A stretch of 64,000 nucleotides of DNA. It comes from Nocardia vinacea. Its GTDB lineage: Bacteria > Actinomycetota > Actinomycetes > Mycobacteriales > Mycobacteriaceae. Positions 7,691-16,050 of this stretch are shown here, piece by piece. The position numbers and the translations under genes were made by a program. Position 1 is the first letter of the stretch; every line of letters begins with the position of its first letter. The notes beneath the pieces were generated by a model. That model saw only the letters and a list, made by a program, of their open reading frames with translations. It did not search any database and was not told the DNA's origin. The DNA lies in contig NZ_CP109149.1 of NCBI RefSeq assembly GCF_035920345.1, positions 8,990,001 through 9,054,000 on the forward strand, given 5' to 3'.

Positions 7691-10276
7691 ATGACCGGGC
7701 GATATTCATCGAGCCTCGGATCACTGCCGACGGCCGTCAGTGATTTCGTCGGACGCGAACGGGAGCTGGACAAGATCGCGAAGCTGCTGCTGGATTCGAC
7801 GCGCCTGATCACCTTGATCGGTTCGGGTGGTATCGGCAAGACTCGCCTTGCCACCGAGGCGGTGCACCGCTATCACAAGGCTCGTCGGGTTCCCGTCCAT
7901 TGGGTTCGGCTGGCCCGGCTGGCCGGCGGGGCCGATAAATCGGCGGTCGAGGACGAGGTCGCGCAGGCGATCGTCGATGCCGACTTCTCTGATCGCTCGG
8001 TATGGGCCGCTCTGGTCGACACCCTCACTCGTTCCGACGCCGTGGGCCATCGGCTGCAGACGATCCTGGTGATGGACAATTGCGAGCACGTTTTGGACGG
8101 GGCCGGGCGATTGATCGCCGAACTACTCGACGCGGTGCCGGGGTTGACGGTGCTGGCCACCAGCCGCGAGGCGGTCAGCTGGGTCGATGAGCAATTGGTG
8201 CCGATCGGTCCCTTGTCTCGGGAACAGGCGCTCGGACTGTTCCGCAAGCGAGCGGAGCTCACCGGGCGTGCCATCGCCGATGATCAACTCGCGCTGGCCG
8301 ATTCGATCTGCCGGCATGTGGACAACCATCCGCTCTACATCCGGCTGGCCGCCGCCCGCCTGCGGCACCAACCGTTGCCGATGATTCTGCGCGATCTCAG
8401 CGGCGAGCACAGCGATCGGCGGCTGCGGTGGTCGCGCGGTCCGCGCGTCGGCACCGAGGAACGGCATCAGGGCATCCGGGATGTCATCGCATGGTCCTAC
8501 GACCTGTGCACGGACCAGGAACGCCTGCTCTTCGATCGGATGTCGGTCTTCGCCGCGGGCTACGACGTGGATCCGGACGATGAATCCGATACGTCCGTTC
8601 ACGATGTCGGTGCGGAGTTGGACGCGATCGAGGGTGTCTGCGCCGATCTCGACATCGCTGGCGGCGACCCGCGAGTCAGCATCGCGACCGACGAGATCGA
8701 GGGTCTCTTGGAGCGTTTGGCGGATCAGTCTCTGGTCTCGGTCCACCTGACTTCCGATACCGTCCGTTACTCGCTGTTGGAGAGCTTCCGGGTATTCGCT
8801 CAGCAGCGATTGCGCGAGCGCTCGGCTGGCGCTGAATGGGAGCGACTGACCGCTCGGCATCGACGCTACTACCGCGACAAAGTCATGCGGGCCTGCGCCG
8901 AATGGTTCAGCCCGGCGGAGCAGGATCTGCTCGATTGGGCGCGGGCGGCCTGGGACAACTTGCTCTGCGCGATCGATGGCAGTCTCACCACCCCGGGGGA
9001 ATCGGTGATCGGACTGGAAATCGCCGTCGGCTTGATCTCGTTGCGTGTTCCCTTCATCAAGGGGTCGCTGCGCGAGTCTCGGCGTTGGGCCGAGCGAACT
9101 CTGGCGGCGACGCGCGAACTCGACCCACAACCCGTCGAACTCCAGATATCGGCAATTGCCCTGATCGGCTGGATCAGTATGTGCCAGGGTTTGCACGACG
9201 ACGCAGAGCGGATGCTCGAGGAGTGCGTCGCCGCATGCGTGACAGATCCAACGGCACAGGCGAACTGGCGTCATGCCCCCGAGCGTGATCGCGGTCTGCC
9301 CGCACCCGTCGAGTTCACGCGCGGTAGCGAACTGATGCTGGTGCAGAGTGACGCGCGTGCGGTAGCGGTGCTGGGGTGCGCTCGCGAGAAGTTCACCGCT
9401 CGTGGCGATCTCGGTGGTGCGGCCATGAGCGAGCTGTTCGAGGCACTGGCCGCCGGTTTTTGTGGCACCGCGGCGCAGGCCATCGACATTGCCCGGCGCC
9501 ATCTCGACAACGCCACCGCGGCGGGGGCAGGCTGGGCGAAATCCTGGGCTGAATTGGCGTGGGCGATTGCCCTGACGAAATATGGCGATCCTGAGGAAGC
9601 GCTCGCGGTTGGGCGCTCCGCGTTGGCGGATCAGGTCGCGATGCGCGACCAATGGGGTGCCCTCTGGGCGGTGCACGTCCGGATGTGGACGCTTGCGCGC
9701 ATGTCGGCCGATGCGCGGCCGATGGACGGCGCTGCCTCGGAGCAGGTGATTGCGCGGGCCGCCGAAATCGCCCTGCTGGGCGGTGGAGTCGCTACCTGGC
9801 GGCAGCGCTTGGGCGTGAACATGGCGAACCTGGGGCCATTCGAAACCGAAACCGACAACGCTATCGATATCGCACGGGAGGTGCTCGGACACAAGCTGTT
9901 CGAAGCCACTCAGCGCGAGGGGGCCATGCTGCGGCCGGAGCAGGGTGAGGTGGCGCGGCTGGCGTTGGGCACGTTGTCGATGGACAAGCTGGAGGTGGAC
10001 CATCCCATCCGGCGCGACCGCCCGTCACCCTGGCAGGAATTGTCGACCGCTGAACAGGAGGTGGCCACGCTCGCGGCGGCGGGCTGGACCAATACGGCGA
10101 TCGCGGCCAGTCGCGGCAGTTCGTTCAAAACCATAGACGCACAGATGGTCTCGATCTTCCAGAAGCTGACGATCACATCGCGAGCCGACATCATCACGTT
10201 CGTGCCTGCCGATCGGCAAAGCGACGTCACGAATGCGGCCGCGCGTCGACCGAAACGTGCGCAACGCGGCCGCTAA
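7691..10276 (+). CDS. NB-ARC-type ATPase transcriptional regulator with LuxR-like C-terminus
   Basis: About 861 residues. Domain order: a FVGRERELDKIAKLL entry motif, Walker A GSGGIGKTRL, Walker B ILVMDNCEHVL, an LATSREAV sensor motif, a long helical TPR-like middle, and a C-terminal helix-turn-helix. In the latter, LSTAEQEVATLAAAGWTNTA and KTIDAQMVSIFQKLTITSR match the LuxR/GerE pattern (LT..E..VA.L...G.TN..IA; KTV..H...I..KL) loosely. These large ATPases act as signal-gated activators in actinobacteria. ATG 7691 (MTGRYSS) is my preferred start; GTG 7634 and 7682 are in frame and no site has a strong ribosome-binding sequence. It is divergent from the StyA-like gene, its likeliest target. 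The ligand is unknown. Confidence 0.87.
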   Translation: MTGRYSSSLGSLPTAVSDFVGRERELDKIAKLLLDSTRLITLIGSGGIGKTRLATEAVHRYHKARRVPVHWVRLARLAGGADKSAVEDEVAQAIVDADFSDRSVWAALVDTLTRSDAVGHRLQTILVMDNCEHVLDGAGRLIAELLDAVPGLTVLATSREAVSWVDEQLVPIGPLSREQALGLFRKRAELTGRAIADDQLALADSICRHVDNHPLYIRLAAARLRHQPLPMILRDLSGEHSDRRLRWSRGPRVGTEERHQGIRDVIAWSYDLCTDQERLLFDRMSVFAAGYDVDPDDESDTSVHDVGAELDAIEGVCADLDIAGGDPRVSIATDEIEGLLERLADQSLVSVHLTSDTVRYSLLESFRVFAQQRLRERSAGAEWERLTARHRRYYRDKVMRACAEWFSPAEQDLLDWARAAWDNLLCAIDGSLTTPGESVIGLEIAVGLISLRVPFIKGSLRESRRWAERTLAATRELDPQPVELQISAIALIGWISMCQGLHDDAERMLEECVAACVTDPTAQANWRHAPERDRGLPAPVEFTRGSELMLVQSDARAVAVLGCAREKFTARGDLGGAAMSELFEALAAGFCGTAAQAIDIARRHLDNATAAGAGWAKSWAELAWAIALTKYGDPEEALAVGRSALADQVAMRDQWGALWAVHVRMWTLARMSADARPMDGAASEQVIARAAEIALLGGGVATWRQRLGVNMANLGPFETETDNAIDIAREVLGHKLFEATQREGAMLRPEQGEVARLALGTLSMDKLEVDHPIRRDRPSPWQELSTAEQEVATLAAAGWTNTAIAASRGSSFKTIDAQMVSIFQKLTITSRADIITFVPADRQSDVTNAAARRPKRAQRGR

Positions 10277-10331
10277 CCGGCGAAAGCGGTATGGGCGATG
10301 CCCGGTGGACGGTGCGGCATAGGGTGTAGAC

Positions 10332-11048
10332 GTGCCCGACCGTGACACGTCACCGGCCGCGACCGTTCTCGTGGTCGACGATGAGCCCAACATTCTGGAC
10401 CTGCTCTCCGCCGCGCTGCGGATGAGCGGATTCGACGTGCATACCGCCGCGAGTGGGTACGCGGCGCTGGCCGAGGCGGCGGCGCATCCGCCGGACATTG
10501 TGGTGCTCGACGTGATGCTGCCGGATCTCGACGGCTATGCGGTGGCGCGGCGGCTGCGGGAGTCCGACAGTCAGGTGCCGGTGTTGTTCCTGACGTCCCG
10601 GGACGCGGTCGAGGATCGGATCGCGGGGCTGGCCGCCGGTGGCGACGACTATGTGACCAAGCCGTTCAGCATCGAGGAGGTCCTGCTGCGGCTGCGCGCG
10701 ATTCTGCGGCGCACCCTCGGACCGGAGTCCGGCGACGATCGGGTGCTCGAGTACGCGGATCTGAAACTGGATGTCGACGCGCATGCGGCATACCGGGCGG
10801 GCGCCGAGATCTGGCTGTCGGCCACCGAATTCAGCCTGCTGCAGTATCTGGTGGTCAACGCCGAGAAGGTGGTCAGCAAGCAACAGATCATCGATCGGGT
10901 GTGGAGTGTGGAGACCGGGCGCGACGGGCGGGTCGTGGAGACCTTCATCAGCCAGCTCCGGCGCAAGGTCGATGCCCGGAATCCGCCGCTGATCCACACG
11001 ATTCGCGGTGTCGGCTACACCCTGCGGCTCGGCGGCGGGCGTTCGTGA
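10332..11048 (+). CDS. OmpR/PhoB-family response regulator
   Basis: 238 residues from GTG 10332. The receiver domain shows VLVVDDEPN (acidic pocket), the phospho-acceptor Asp in VVLDVMLPDLDG, LFLTSRD and the conserved Lys in YVTKPFS. The C-terminal winged helix shows LSATEFSLLQYLVVNAEKVVS and ETFISQLRRKVD, ending in RGVGYTLR. It is a DNA-binding regulator phosphorylated by the histidine kinase that begins 79 bp downstream. A dispersed repeat starts exactly at its stop codon and fills the gap to the kinase gene. It is similar in build to mycobacterial PrrA/MprA/TrcR-type regulators; which one is orthologous cannot be told. Confidence 0.95.
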   Translation: MPDRDTSPAATVLVVDDEPNILDLLSAALRMSGFDVHTAASGYAALAEAAAHPPDIVVLDVMLPDLDGYAVARRLRESDSQVPVLFLTSRDAVEDRIAGLAAGGDDYVTKPFSIEEVLLRLRAILRRTLGPESGDDRVLEYADLKLDVDAHAAYRAGAEIWLSATEFSLLQYLVVNAEKVVSKQQIIDRVWSVETGRDGRVVETFISQLRRKVDARNPPLIHTIRGVGYTLRLGGGRS

Positions 11049-11127
11049 GCGAGCGCGGCGAGCGAACAATCAACACAACCGGGCATCGCTCGGTCATGGC
11101 GGAGCCGAGCGCCGGCGAGGCGGAGTC
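11046..11127. repeat. dispersed GAGCG-nn-AGCGAG repeat, copy 1 (between response regulator and kinase)
   Basis: It begins at the regulator stop codon (TGAGCGAGCGCGGCGAGCGA) and ends with GCCGAGCGCCGGCGAGGCGG just before the kinase start codon. The same two-module design recurs near 59496-59577 and, in weaker form, at 28910-28996 and 60597-60672. The modules are partly self-complementary, so folding is possible. Confidence 0.6.
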
Positions 11128-12627
11128 ATGAACGGGCGCCGGGTGTGGAATCGGGCTCGCCGGTTGACCTTACGCACCCGGCTGCTGCTGGCCCTCGTCG
11201 CGATTGCCGGTATCGGAATGGCCGCCTTCGGGCTGCTCAGCGTGAGCATGTTGGATCGTGCGCTGCTCGATCGGGTGGACGACCAGTTGAATCACGTTGC
11301 CAGCGATATGACTTCGACCAAGCGGCCGCCGCCGCCCCCGCCCTCCGGCCCGCCGGAGTACGAGCAGTTGCCTTCGGATTTCCGGCTCATGTTCTTCGAT
11401 GTCGACGGGCATCAGATCGGCAAGCTCGGCGCACCTGCCCAGGTGAGCACCGTGCCCGCGTTGCCCGCGATGGACGCGGCATCGGTGCGCGCCCGCGCGA
11501 ATACCGCGTTCACGGTCGGCGACCAGAAGAGTGATATCAGTTGGCGGGTGCGCACTGTCGTGCAGCCGGCGACCGAATGGCAGCCCGATGGCGGTACCGT
11601 CGCGATCGCGATGTCGCTGGCGACCACCGAGGCGACGACCGGCAACCTTCGTACGATCGAGTTGGTGGCGGGTGCGACGCTGCTGCTCGCCATCTGCGTG
11701 ATCGCGGCGGTCCTGGTGCGAATCGGCCTGCGACCGCTGACCCGAATCGAGCACACGGCCGAGGCGATCGCCGCCGGGGATCTGGATCGCCGTGTCGCAC
11801 AGACGGATCCGCATACCGAGGCCGGTCGGCTCGGCACCGCGTTCAATGTGATGGTCACCCGGCTGTCCACGGCACTGCGCCAGCTCGCCGATTCCGAGCA
11901 GCGGATGCGGGCGTTCATCGCCGACGCCTCCCATGAACTGCGCACCCCGCTGACCTCCGTGCGCGGCTACGCCGAGCTGTATCGGCGCGGTGGTGCGTCC
12001 GACGAGGTGGGCGTGCGCGAGATGATGAGCCGGATCGAGGGCGAGGCGATCCGGATGGGGGTGCTCGTCGACGACCTGTTGCTGTTGGCCAAATCCGATC
12101 AGGAACGGGCGCTGGATCTGGCGGAGGTCGATCTGGTGGTGCTCGCGATGGACGTGGTGCGCGACGCCGCCACCCGAGCTCCGGATCGTGACATCGGTCT
12201 GGAGAGTTCGGATGATCCGGTTCGGGTGGTCGGTGACAAAAATCGATTGCGGCAGGTCGTGACCAATCTGGTCAATAACGCGCTGGTGCATACGCCATCC
12301 GAGGCGTCGATCACCGTCACCGTCGGGATCAGAGCCGCGGCCGCGTTGACCGATCCGGTCGCCGCCGAAGCGGGTGCGGTACTGCCCGACGTGTCCGAAT
12401 TCGCCGTACTCGATGTGCACGACGACGGACCCGGCATCGCGCCGGAGAACGCCCCGCGCATCTTCGATCGCTTCTACCGGGCCGCGGAATCGCGGTCCCG
12501 CACCGGCGGTTCGGGACTCGGACTCGCCATTGCCGATGCGATCTTGGGCGCGCACGGTGCCCGGATCCAGCTGTTGCGCACGCCCGGTGCGGGTGCGACC
12601 TTCCGGATCCTTTTCGCCGTCTCCTGA
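11128..12627 (+). CDS. membrane sensor histidine kinase
   Basis: 499 residues from ATG 11128, with GGAG just upstream in the repeat. Topology: TM1 about residues 18-42, an external sensor part of about 150 residues containing a Pro run (RPPPPPPSGPPEYE), TM2 (VAGATLLLAICVIAAVLV), HAMP, then HisKA with the phosphorylated His in DASHELRTPLTSVRGY. The ATPase shows the N-box NLVNNALVHT, the G1 box DVHDDGPGI and the G2 box GGSGLGLAIADAIL. It is partner to the response regulator upstream. Its organisation matches PrrB/TrcS-type kinases of mycobacteria. The signal is unknown. Confidence 0.95.
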   Translation: MNGRRVWNRARRLTLRTRLLLALVAIAGIGMAAFGLLSVSMLDRALLDRVDDQLNHVASDMTSTKRPPPPPPSGPPEYEQLPSDFRLMFFDVDGHQIGKLGAPAQVSTVPALPAMDAASVRARANTAFTVGDQKSDISWRVRTVVQPATEWQPDGGTVAIAMSLATTEATTGNLRTIELVAGATLLLAICVIAAVLVRIGLRPLTRIEHTAEAIAAGDLDRRVAQTDPHTEAGRLGTAFNVMVTRLSTALRQLADSEQRMRAFIADASHELRTPLTSVRGYAELYRRGGASDEVGVREMMSRIEGEAIRMGVLVDDLLLLAKSDQERALDLAEVDLVVLAMDVVRDAATRAPDRDIGLESSDDPVRVVGDKNRLRQVVTNLVNNALVHTPSEASITVTVGIRAAAALTDPVAAEAGAVLPDVSEFAVLDVHDDGPGIAPENAPRIFDRFYRAAESRSRTGGSGLGLAIADAILGAHGARIQLLRTPGAGATFRILFAVS

Positions 12628-12901
12628 TCATCGGCGGATTGGGCACGCAAGTGGCGCGAGTGAGTTGAGTTAATGACCGTTCTGGTTCTGCGGTAGGAGA
12701 CCGATGTCGTTGCCACTCGCCGAGCGCACGACACTCGGCCTCATCAGATGGCTGTAGCGCGAAGGCAACCCTGCTCGAGCTGTAGGAGTTGGCGCGTCTG
12801 GTTCATGCCCGTCATGGCCGGTGCCGAATATGATTCTGACGCAGATTGTTTCACTGTTCACGACCTGACTTGTTAATGTGTGAGGCATGGGGGAGAGCTT
12901 G

Positions 12902-14098
12902 GTGAAGCGGGCGTACAAGTACCGCTTCTATCCGACTGAGCAGCAGGAGCGGGAGCTTGTGCGCACGTTCGGATGTGTCCGCCTGGTCTACAACAAGGCG
13001 CTGGAAGCCAGGACCGTCGCGTGGTTCGCCGAGCAGCGGCGGGTGAACTACAACGAGACCTCCGCGATGCTGACTGCGTGGAAGAAAACCGATGATCTGA
13101 AGTTCTTGGGTGAGGTGTCGTCGGTGCCGTTGCAGCAGGCATTGCGGCATCTGCAGGGCGCGTTCGCGAGTTTCTTCGACAAGCGGGCGCGCTATCCGCG
13201 TTTCAAGTCGAGGAAGAAGTCTCGCTCCTCGGCGGAATACACGCGGTCGGCATTCACATTCCGTGACGGGCAACTCACCCTCGCGAAGATGGTCGACCCA
13301 TTGAATATCGTGTGGTCTCGGCCGTTGCTGGAGGGCGCGGAACCGTCCACGGTCACGGTGTCTCGTGACAGTGCGGGCCGCTGGTTCGTGTCGGTGCTCA
13401 CCGAGACCGCGGTAACTCACCACCCGCGCACCGATAGCGTCGTCGGCGTCGATGCCGGGATCACCTCGCTGCTGGCGTTGTCGACCGGTGAGAAGATCAC
13501 CAATCCCAGACATCAGCGGCGAGAACACGCGCGGCTGGTGAAAGCTCAACGCGCCCTTGCCCGCAAGACCAAGGGATCGGTCAACCGGGATAAAGCTCGC
13601 CGGAAGGTTGCGCGTATCCACGCCCGCATCACCGACCGCCGCACAGACCATCTGCACAAACTCAGTACTCGCCTCGTTCGTGAGAACCAAACGATCGTGA
13701 TCGAGGATCTGAACGTGGCCGGGATGCTGCGCAATCACAGTCTGGCGCGCGCGATCTCCGATGCCTCGTGGTCGCAGTTGCGTTCGATGCTGGAATACAA
13801 AGCCGCCTGGTACGGGCGTGAGCTGATCGCGGTGGACCGATGGTTCCCGTCGAGCAAAACCTGCTCGGTGTGTGGGTCGGTGCACGATGGTATGGCGTTG
13901 CATGTGCGGGAATGGGTGTGCCGGTGCTGCAGTGTGACCCATGATCGCGATATCAATGCCGCGCGGAATATTTTGGCCGCCGGGCTGGCGGTCGCTGCCT
14001 GTGGAGGCGGTGTAAGACCAACCCGGCAGTCGTCGGCGCGGCAGTCGCCGGTGAAGCAGGAAACCCGACCTGCGAAGGTCGGAATCCCCCACCTGTAG
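12902..14098 (+). CDS. tnpB: TnpB RNA-guided nuclease of an IS605-family element
   Basis: About 398 residues. GTG 12902 (V/M-KRAYKYRFYPT) is chosen because GGGGGAG (12889-12895) sits six bases upstream and the N-terminus matches the family start. ATG 12887 in frame is the alternative, next to a TTAATGT possible -10 box. The RuvC-like active site looks intact: Asp in VVGVDAGITSLL, Glu in TIVIEDLNVAGML, Asp in THDRDINAARNI. The zinc ribbon has CSVC and CRCC. TnpB proteins are programmable DNA nucleases using an omega-RNA from the element's right end. The last 40 or so residues (VRPTRQSSARQSPVKQETRP) are encoded by the region that doubles as omega-RNA scaffold. Confidence 0.93.
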   Translation: MKRAYKYRFYPTEQQERELVRTFGCVRLVYNKALEARTVAWFAEQRRVNYNETSAMLTAWKKTDDLKFLGEVSSVPLQQALRHLQGAFASFFDKRARYPRFKSRKKSRSSAEYTRSAFTFRDGQLTLAKMVDPLNIVWSRPLLEGAEPSTVTVSRDSAGRWFVSVLTETAVTHHPRTDSVVGVDAGITSLLALSTGEKITNPRHQRREHARLVKAQRALARKTKGSVNRDKARRKVARIHARITDRRTDHLHKLSTRLVRENQTIVIEDLNVAGMLRNHSLARAISDASWSQLRSMLEYKAAWYGRELIAVDRWFPSSKTCSVCGSVHDGMALHVREWVCRCCSVTHDRDINAARNILAAGLAVAACGGGVRPTRQSSARQSPVKQETRPAKVGIPHL

Positions 14099-14115
14099 AT
14101 GCGGGAAGAAGTCAA
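13985..14115 (+). ncRNA. predicted TnpB omega-RNA scaffold (guide would follow at 14116)
   Basis: In studied IS605-family elements the omega-RNA overlaps the 3' end of tnpB and the right end, with the guide coming from flanking DNA. Here that region holds the perfect CCGACC/GGTCGG hairpin at 14065-14082 and ends at TCAA 14112-14115. The implied guide begins at 14116 (ATGAACGCGTCACGTCTG). The 5' limit is not visible and the entry rests on position and the hairpin only. Confidence 0.4.
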
Positions 14116-14146
14116 ATGAACGCGTCACGTCTGCGGCGGCTGTCGG

Positions 14147-14599
14147 TCAGTCGGCGATGAGGTGGTTCAGCGAGCGGCCGAGGCGTTGGGTGCCGCGTTC
14201 GCGTTGGCGGCGAATCACATAGCGCCCCGGGGCGATTGCGCTGGCACCGTGTTCGGGATGGATGAGGTAGGCGACCACGCGGGTGTCGAGCATGCCGAGG
14301 GCGAGATCGGTGGTGTCGCGGATGCCGGTGGTCCAGGTGCAGATGCCCGGGTCGGCGACCAGGCTGTGCGGATTGCCGCCCGCACCGCTGCGCAGCAATT
14401 CCATGCCGGTGGTCGGAATGTCGCGCCATCGGGCGAAAGGCCCTTCGGTGATGGCATTTCGGACGAGCGCGTGTGGAATCACGATCAGATCGCCCTGGGC
14501 TTGGATGCCGTCGGTGATCGGGATGGTCATTTCGAGTTCGAGATGGTCGAGCACCTCGAATCCGGTGCGGGCAGTGAGGTCGGCGAGTGTCATGGTCAT
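14147..14599 (-). CDS. conserved small protein paired with the DUF6745 gene
   Basis: 150 residues from ATG 14599 (MTMTLADLTARTGF). AGGTGAT, complementary to the 16S rRNA 3' end, lies directly upstream and partly covers the alternative GTG start at 14608. Readable blocks are GDLIVIPHALVR, SLVADPGICTWTTG and YLIHPEHGASAIAPGRYVIRRQRE. I do not recognise a named domain. From memory, proteins with an HPEHG..I..G.YV..RQRE pattern accompany DUF6745 proteins in actinobacteria. There is no membrane segment or catalytic signature. It follows the DUF6745 gene by about 20 bp and must be co-transcribed. Function unknown. Confidence 0.75.
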   Translation of the reverse strand: MTMTLADLTARTGFEVLDHLELEMTIPITDGIQAQGDLIVIPHALVRNAITEGPFARWRDIPTTGMELLRSGAGGNPHSLVADPGICTWTTGIRDTTDLALGMLDTRVVAYLIHPEHGASAIAPGRYVIRRQRERGTQRLGRSLNHLIAD

Positions 14600-14620
14600 A
14601 GGAATCACCTTGGGGGAGAG

Positions 14621-15865
14621 TTAGGTTCGGCGGACGAGTTGGGCGTATTGGTCGCCACTGAGTCCGTAGGTCCAACCGGCGGCGGCCACCGGGTCATCGA
14701 TCCACTCCGGCACATTGAGTCCGTAGCGGCGGCGGTGTCCGTCACGTTCGAGTGAGCCGTTCACCGCGAGCAGCACGCGCAGCCGTCTGCCCCATTCGGA
14801 GGGAGCATCGTAGAGCCGCAGTTTTGATCCTGGATTGCCCGGATCATCTTGTTCCGCAATGAGTTCCAGTTGCGCACGTGCTACGTACACATCCCAGCCG
14901 ATCCGCTCGATCGCGCAGCGGCGCACCTCGATATTGCGTTCGTCGCGAATGCGTTCGGGTGTCGGATCGAGCACCACCCAGTCCGGGACGACGGCGCCGT
15001 GCTGGACGTAGACGTGGTTGCCATCGGCGAAGCTGATCGCGGGCAGGTCCCGATGGTGCAGTCTGCGTTCGTTGTGGTCGGCGTTTGGTGTCGGCTCGGA
15101 GTGAATGGCGGTCGGTCGCTCGGCCATGACACACACCGGACCCAATGACCACCACCAGCCGGTGGACCGGGCCAACGCCACCTGAATATCGAGTAATGCC
15201 AGGTCATCACCACGAAAGACAGTCAACTCGGCCTGCCGGATCGCATCGTAGTAACCGACCCGATAGGCATCCTGCTGGCCGTACCAGGCGAGACCGAGCA
15301 CCTCGCGCGCATTGTCGGGTATCAGTGTGCGAATCGCGGCCGCCACCCCGTCGGATAGTGAGGTGCGCAACGAATCCTGTACGGCCAGTGTGAGAATCAG
15401 CTCGACCGGCACACCTGCCTGCGCGGCCTCGTCCGGCGGCAAAGTCCAGATAGCTTCCCGCTGTGCCGGATTCAGCCACGGTCGCTGCCGCCCGTTGCGC
15501 AGCCGCCCGTCCATGCGATGCCGGGATGCCGACAGCAGGGTCGCAATCCGCCCCGTCGGCGGTAGTTTCTCGTTTTGCCGAGGCTGCCATGCCCCGGGAT
15601 CGAGCCCGCTCGCCGCGGCTACCTCGACTGCCGCGACCGGTGAGTGGACCCACACGAATTCCGGTTCCGGTTCGCCGATGAGCCGATACAGCTCAGTGAC
15701 GGCCGCCTGCGCGGTGGGTCGATCGGAGGGTTCGGCGCGCAATCCGTGCTCCAGCCACTCGTCGCGCAGCAGACATGCCGACGCAACGCGTTCCGGGACA
15801 GGGATTTTGGGACCGAGAAAGGAAGTGCGGCGACGAGCCGCTGGTGAATTTGCCACGGCGCTCAC
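14621..15865 (-). CDS. DUF6745-family protein
   Basis: 414 residues from GTG 15865 (upstream ribosome-binding site weak). The C-terminal half carries the DUF6745-like pattern: ERRLHHRDLPAISFADGNHV, YVQHGAVVPDWVVLDPTPERI, NIEVRRCAIERIGWDVYV, and the tail GHRRRYGLNVPEW plus AAAGWTYGLSGDQY. The N-terminal half (YRLIGEPEPEFVWVHSPVAA; RGDDLALLDIQVALARSTGWWW) is also typical of these long actinobacterial proteins. No enzymatic function is established for the family as far as I know. It is the first gene of a two-gene operon with the 150-residue protein downstream. Confidence 0.8.
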   Translation of the reverse strand: MSAVANSPAARRRTSFLGPKIPVPERVASACLLRDEWLEHGLRAEPSDRPTAQAAVTELYRLIGEPEPEFVWVHSPVAAVEVAAASGLDPGAWQPRQNEKLPPTGRIATLLSASRHRMDGRLRNGRQRPWLNPAQREAIWTLPPDEAAQAGVPVELILTLAVQDSLRTSLSDGVAAAIRTLIPDNAREVLGLAWYGQQDAYRVGYYDAIRQAELTVFRGDDLALLDIQVALARSTGWWWSLGPVCVMAERPTAIHSEPTPNADHNERRLHHRDLPAISFADGNHVYVQHGAVVPDWVVLDPTPERIRDERNIEVRRCAIERIGWDVYVARAQLELIAEQDDPGNPGSKLRLYDAPSEWGRRLRVLLAVNGSLERDGHRRRYGLNVPEWIDDPVAAAGWTYGLSGDQYAQLVRRT

Positions 15866-15898
15866 CCGATGGTGGCGACGTCGGCCTTTCCGCTAGTC

Positions 15899-16015
15899 AT
15901 GGTCACCGATGTTGGCAGGTGTGCGGCGTTCCCGCAAGGCCTTCTCACAATATTCGAGCAGATCATCGCCAACAATCGCGCGGGCGGCTGGCGCAAGCTG
16001 AAACGCGAAAGCTGA
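15899..16015 (+). CDS. possible 38-residue small ORF
   Basis: ATG 15899 to TGA 16015 encodes a basic, partly amphipathic peptide (GLLTIFEQIIANNRAGGW.., then RKLKRES). The stop is one base before a perfect terminator-like hairpin. There is no clear ribosome-binding site and no known family, so it may be chance or a gene relic. Confidence 0.2.
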   Translation: MVTDVGRCAAFPQGLLTIFEQIIANNRAGGWRKLKRES

Positions 16016-16016
16016 A

Positions 16017-16043
16017 CTCCCGCACCGGACATCGGTGCGGGAG
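16017..16043. terminator. hairpin terminator downstream of the NAD(P)-binding protein gene
   Basis: Perfect 11-bp arms CTCCCGCACCG / CGGTGCGGGAG around GACAT. It lies seven bases beyond the stop codon of the minus-strand gene ending at 16051 and could also end + strand transcripts. There is no long T-tract on either side. Confidence 0.65.
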
Positions 16044-16050
16044 CATCCGG

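Larger units (their letters stand above)
12735..14115 (+). mobile_element. IS200/IS605-family element with tnpB only (IS1341-like), left end approximate
   Basis: One tnpB gene, no tnpA. The right end lies just past the gene: a perfect hairpin (CCGACC 14065-14070, GGTCGG 14077-14082), then ATCCCCCACCTGTAGATGCGG and a TCAA at 14112-14115, like the right cleavage site of some members of the family. The left end is not defined. A structured stretch with GCGCGAAGGCAACCCTG near 12755-12771 looks like the subterminal left region of related actinobacterial elements, so the left boundary is an estimate. Without tnpA it would need help in trans to move. Confidence 0.6.

Noticed and set aside
8123..10003. 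626-residue minus-strand open frame opposite the LuxR-type regulator
   Set aside because: Antisense shadow of a GC-rich gene; no family motif, while the plus strand carries clear Walker and helix-turn-helix motifs.
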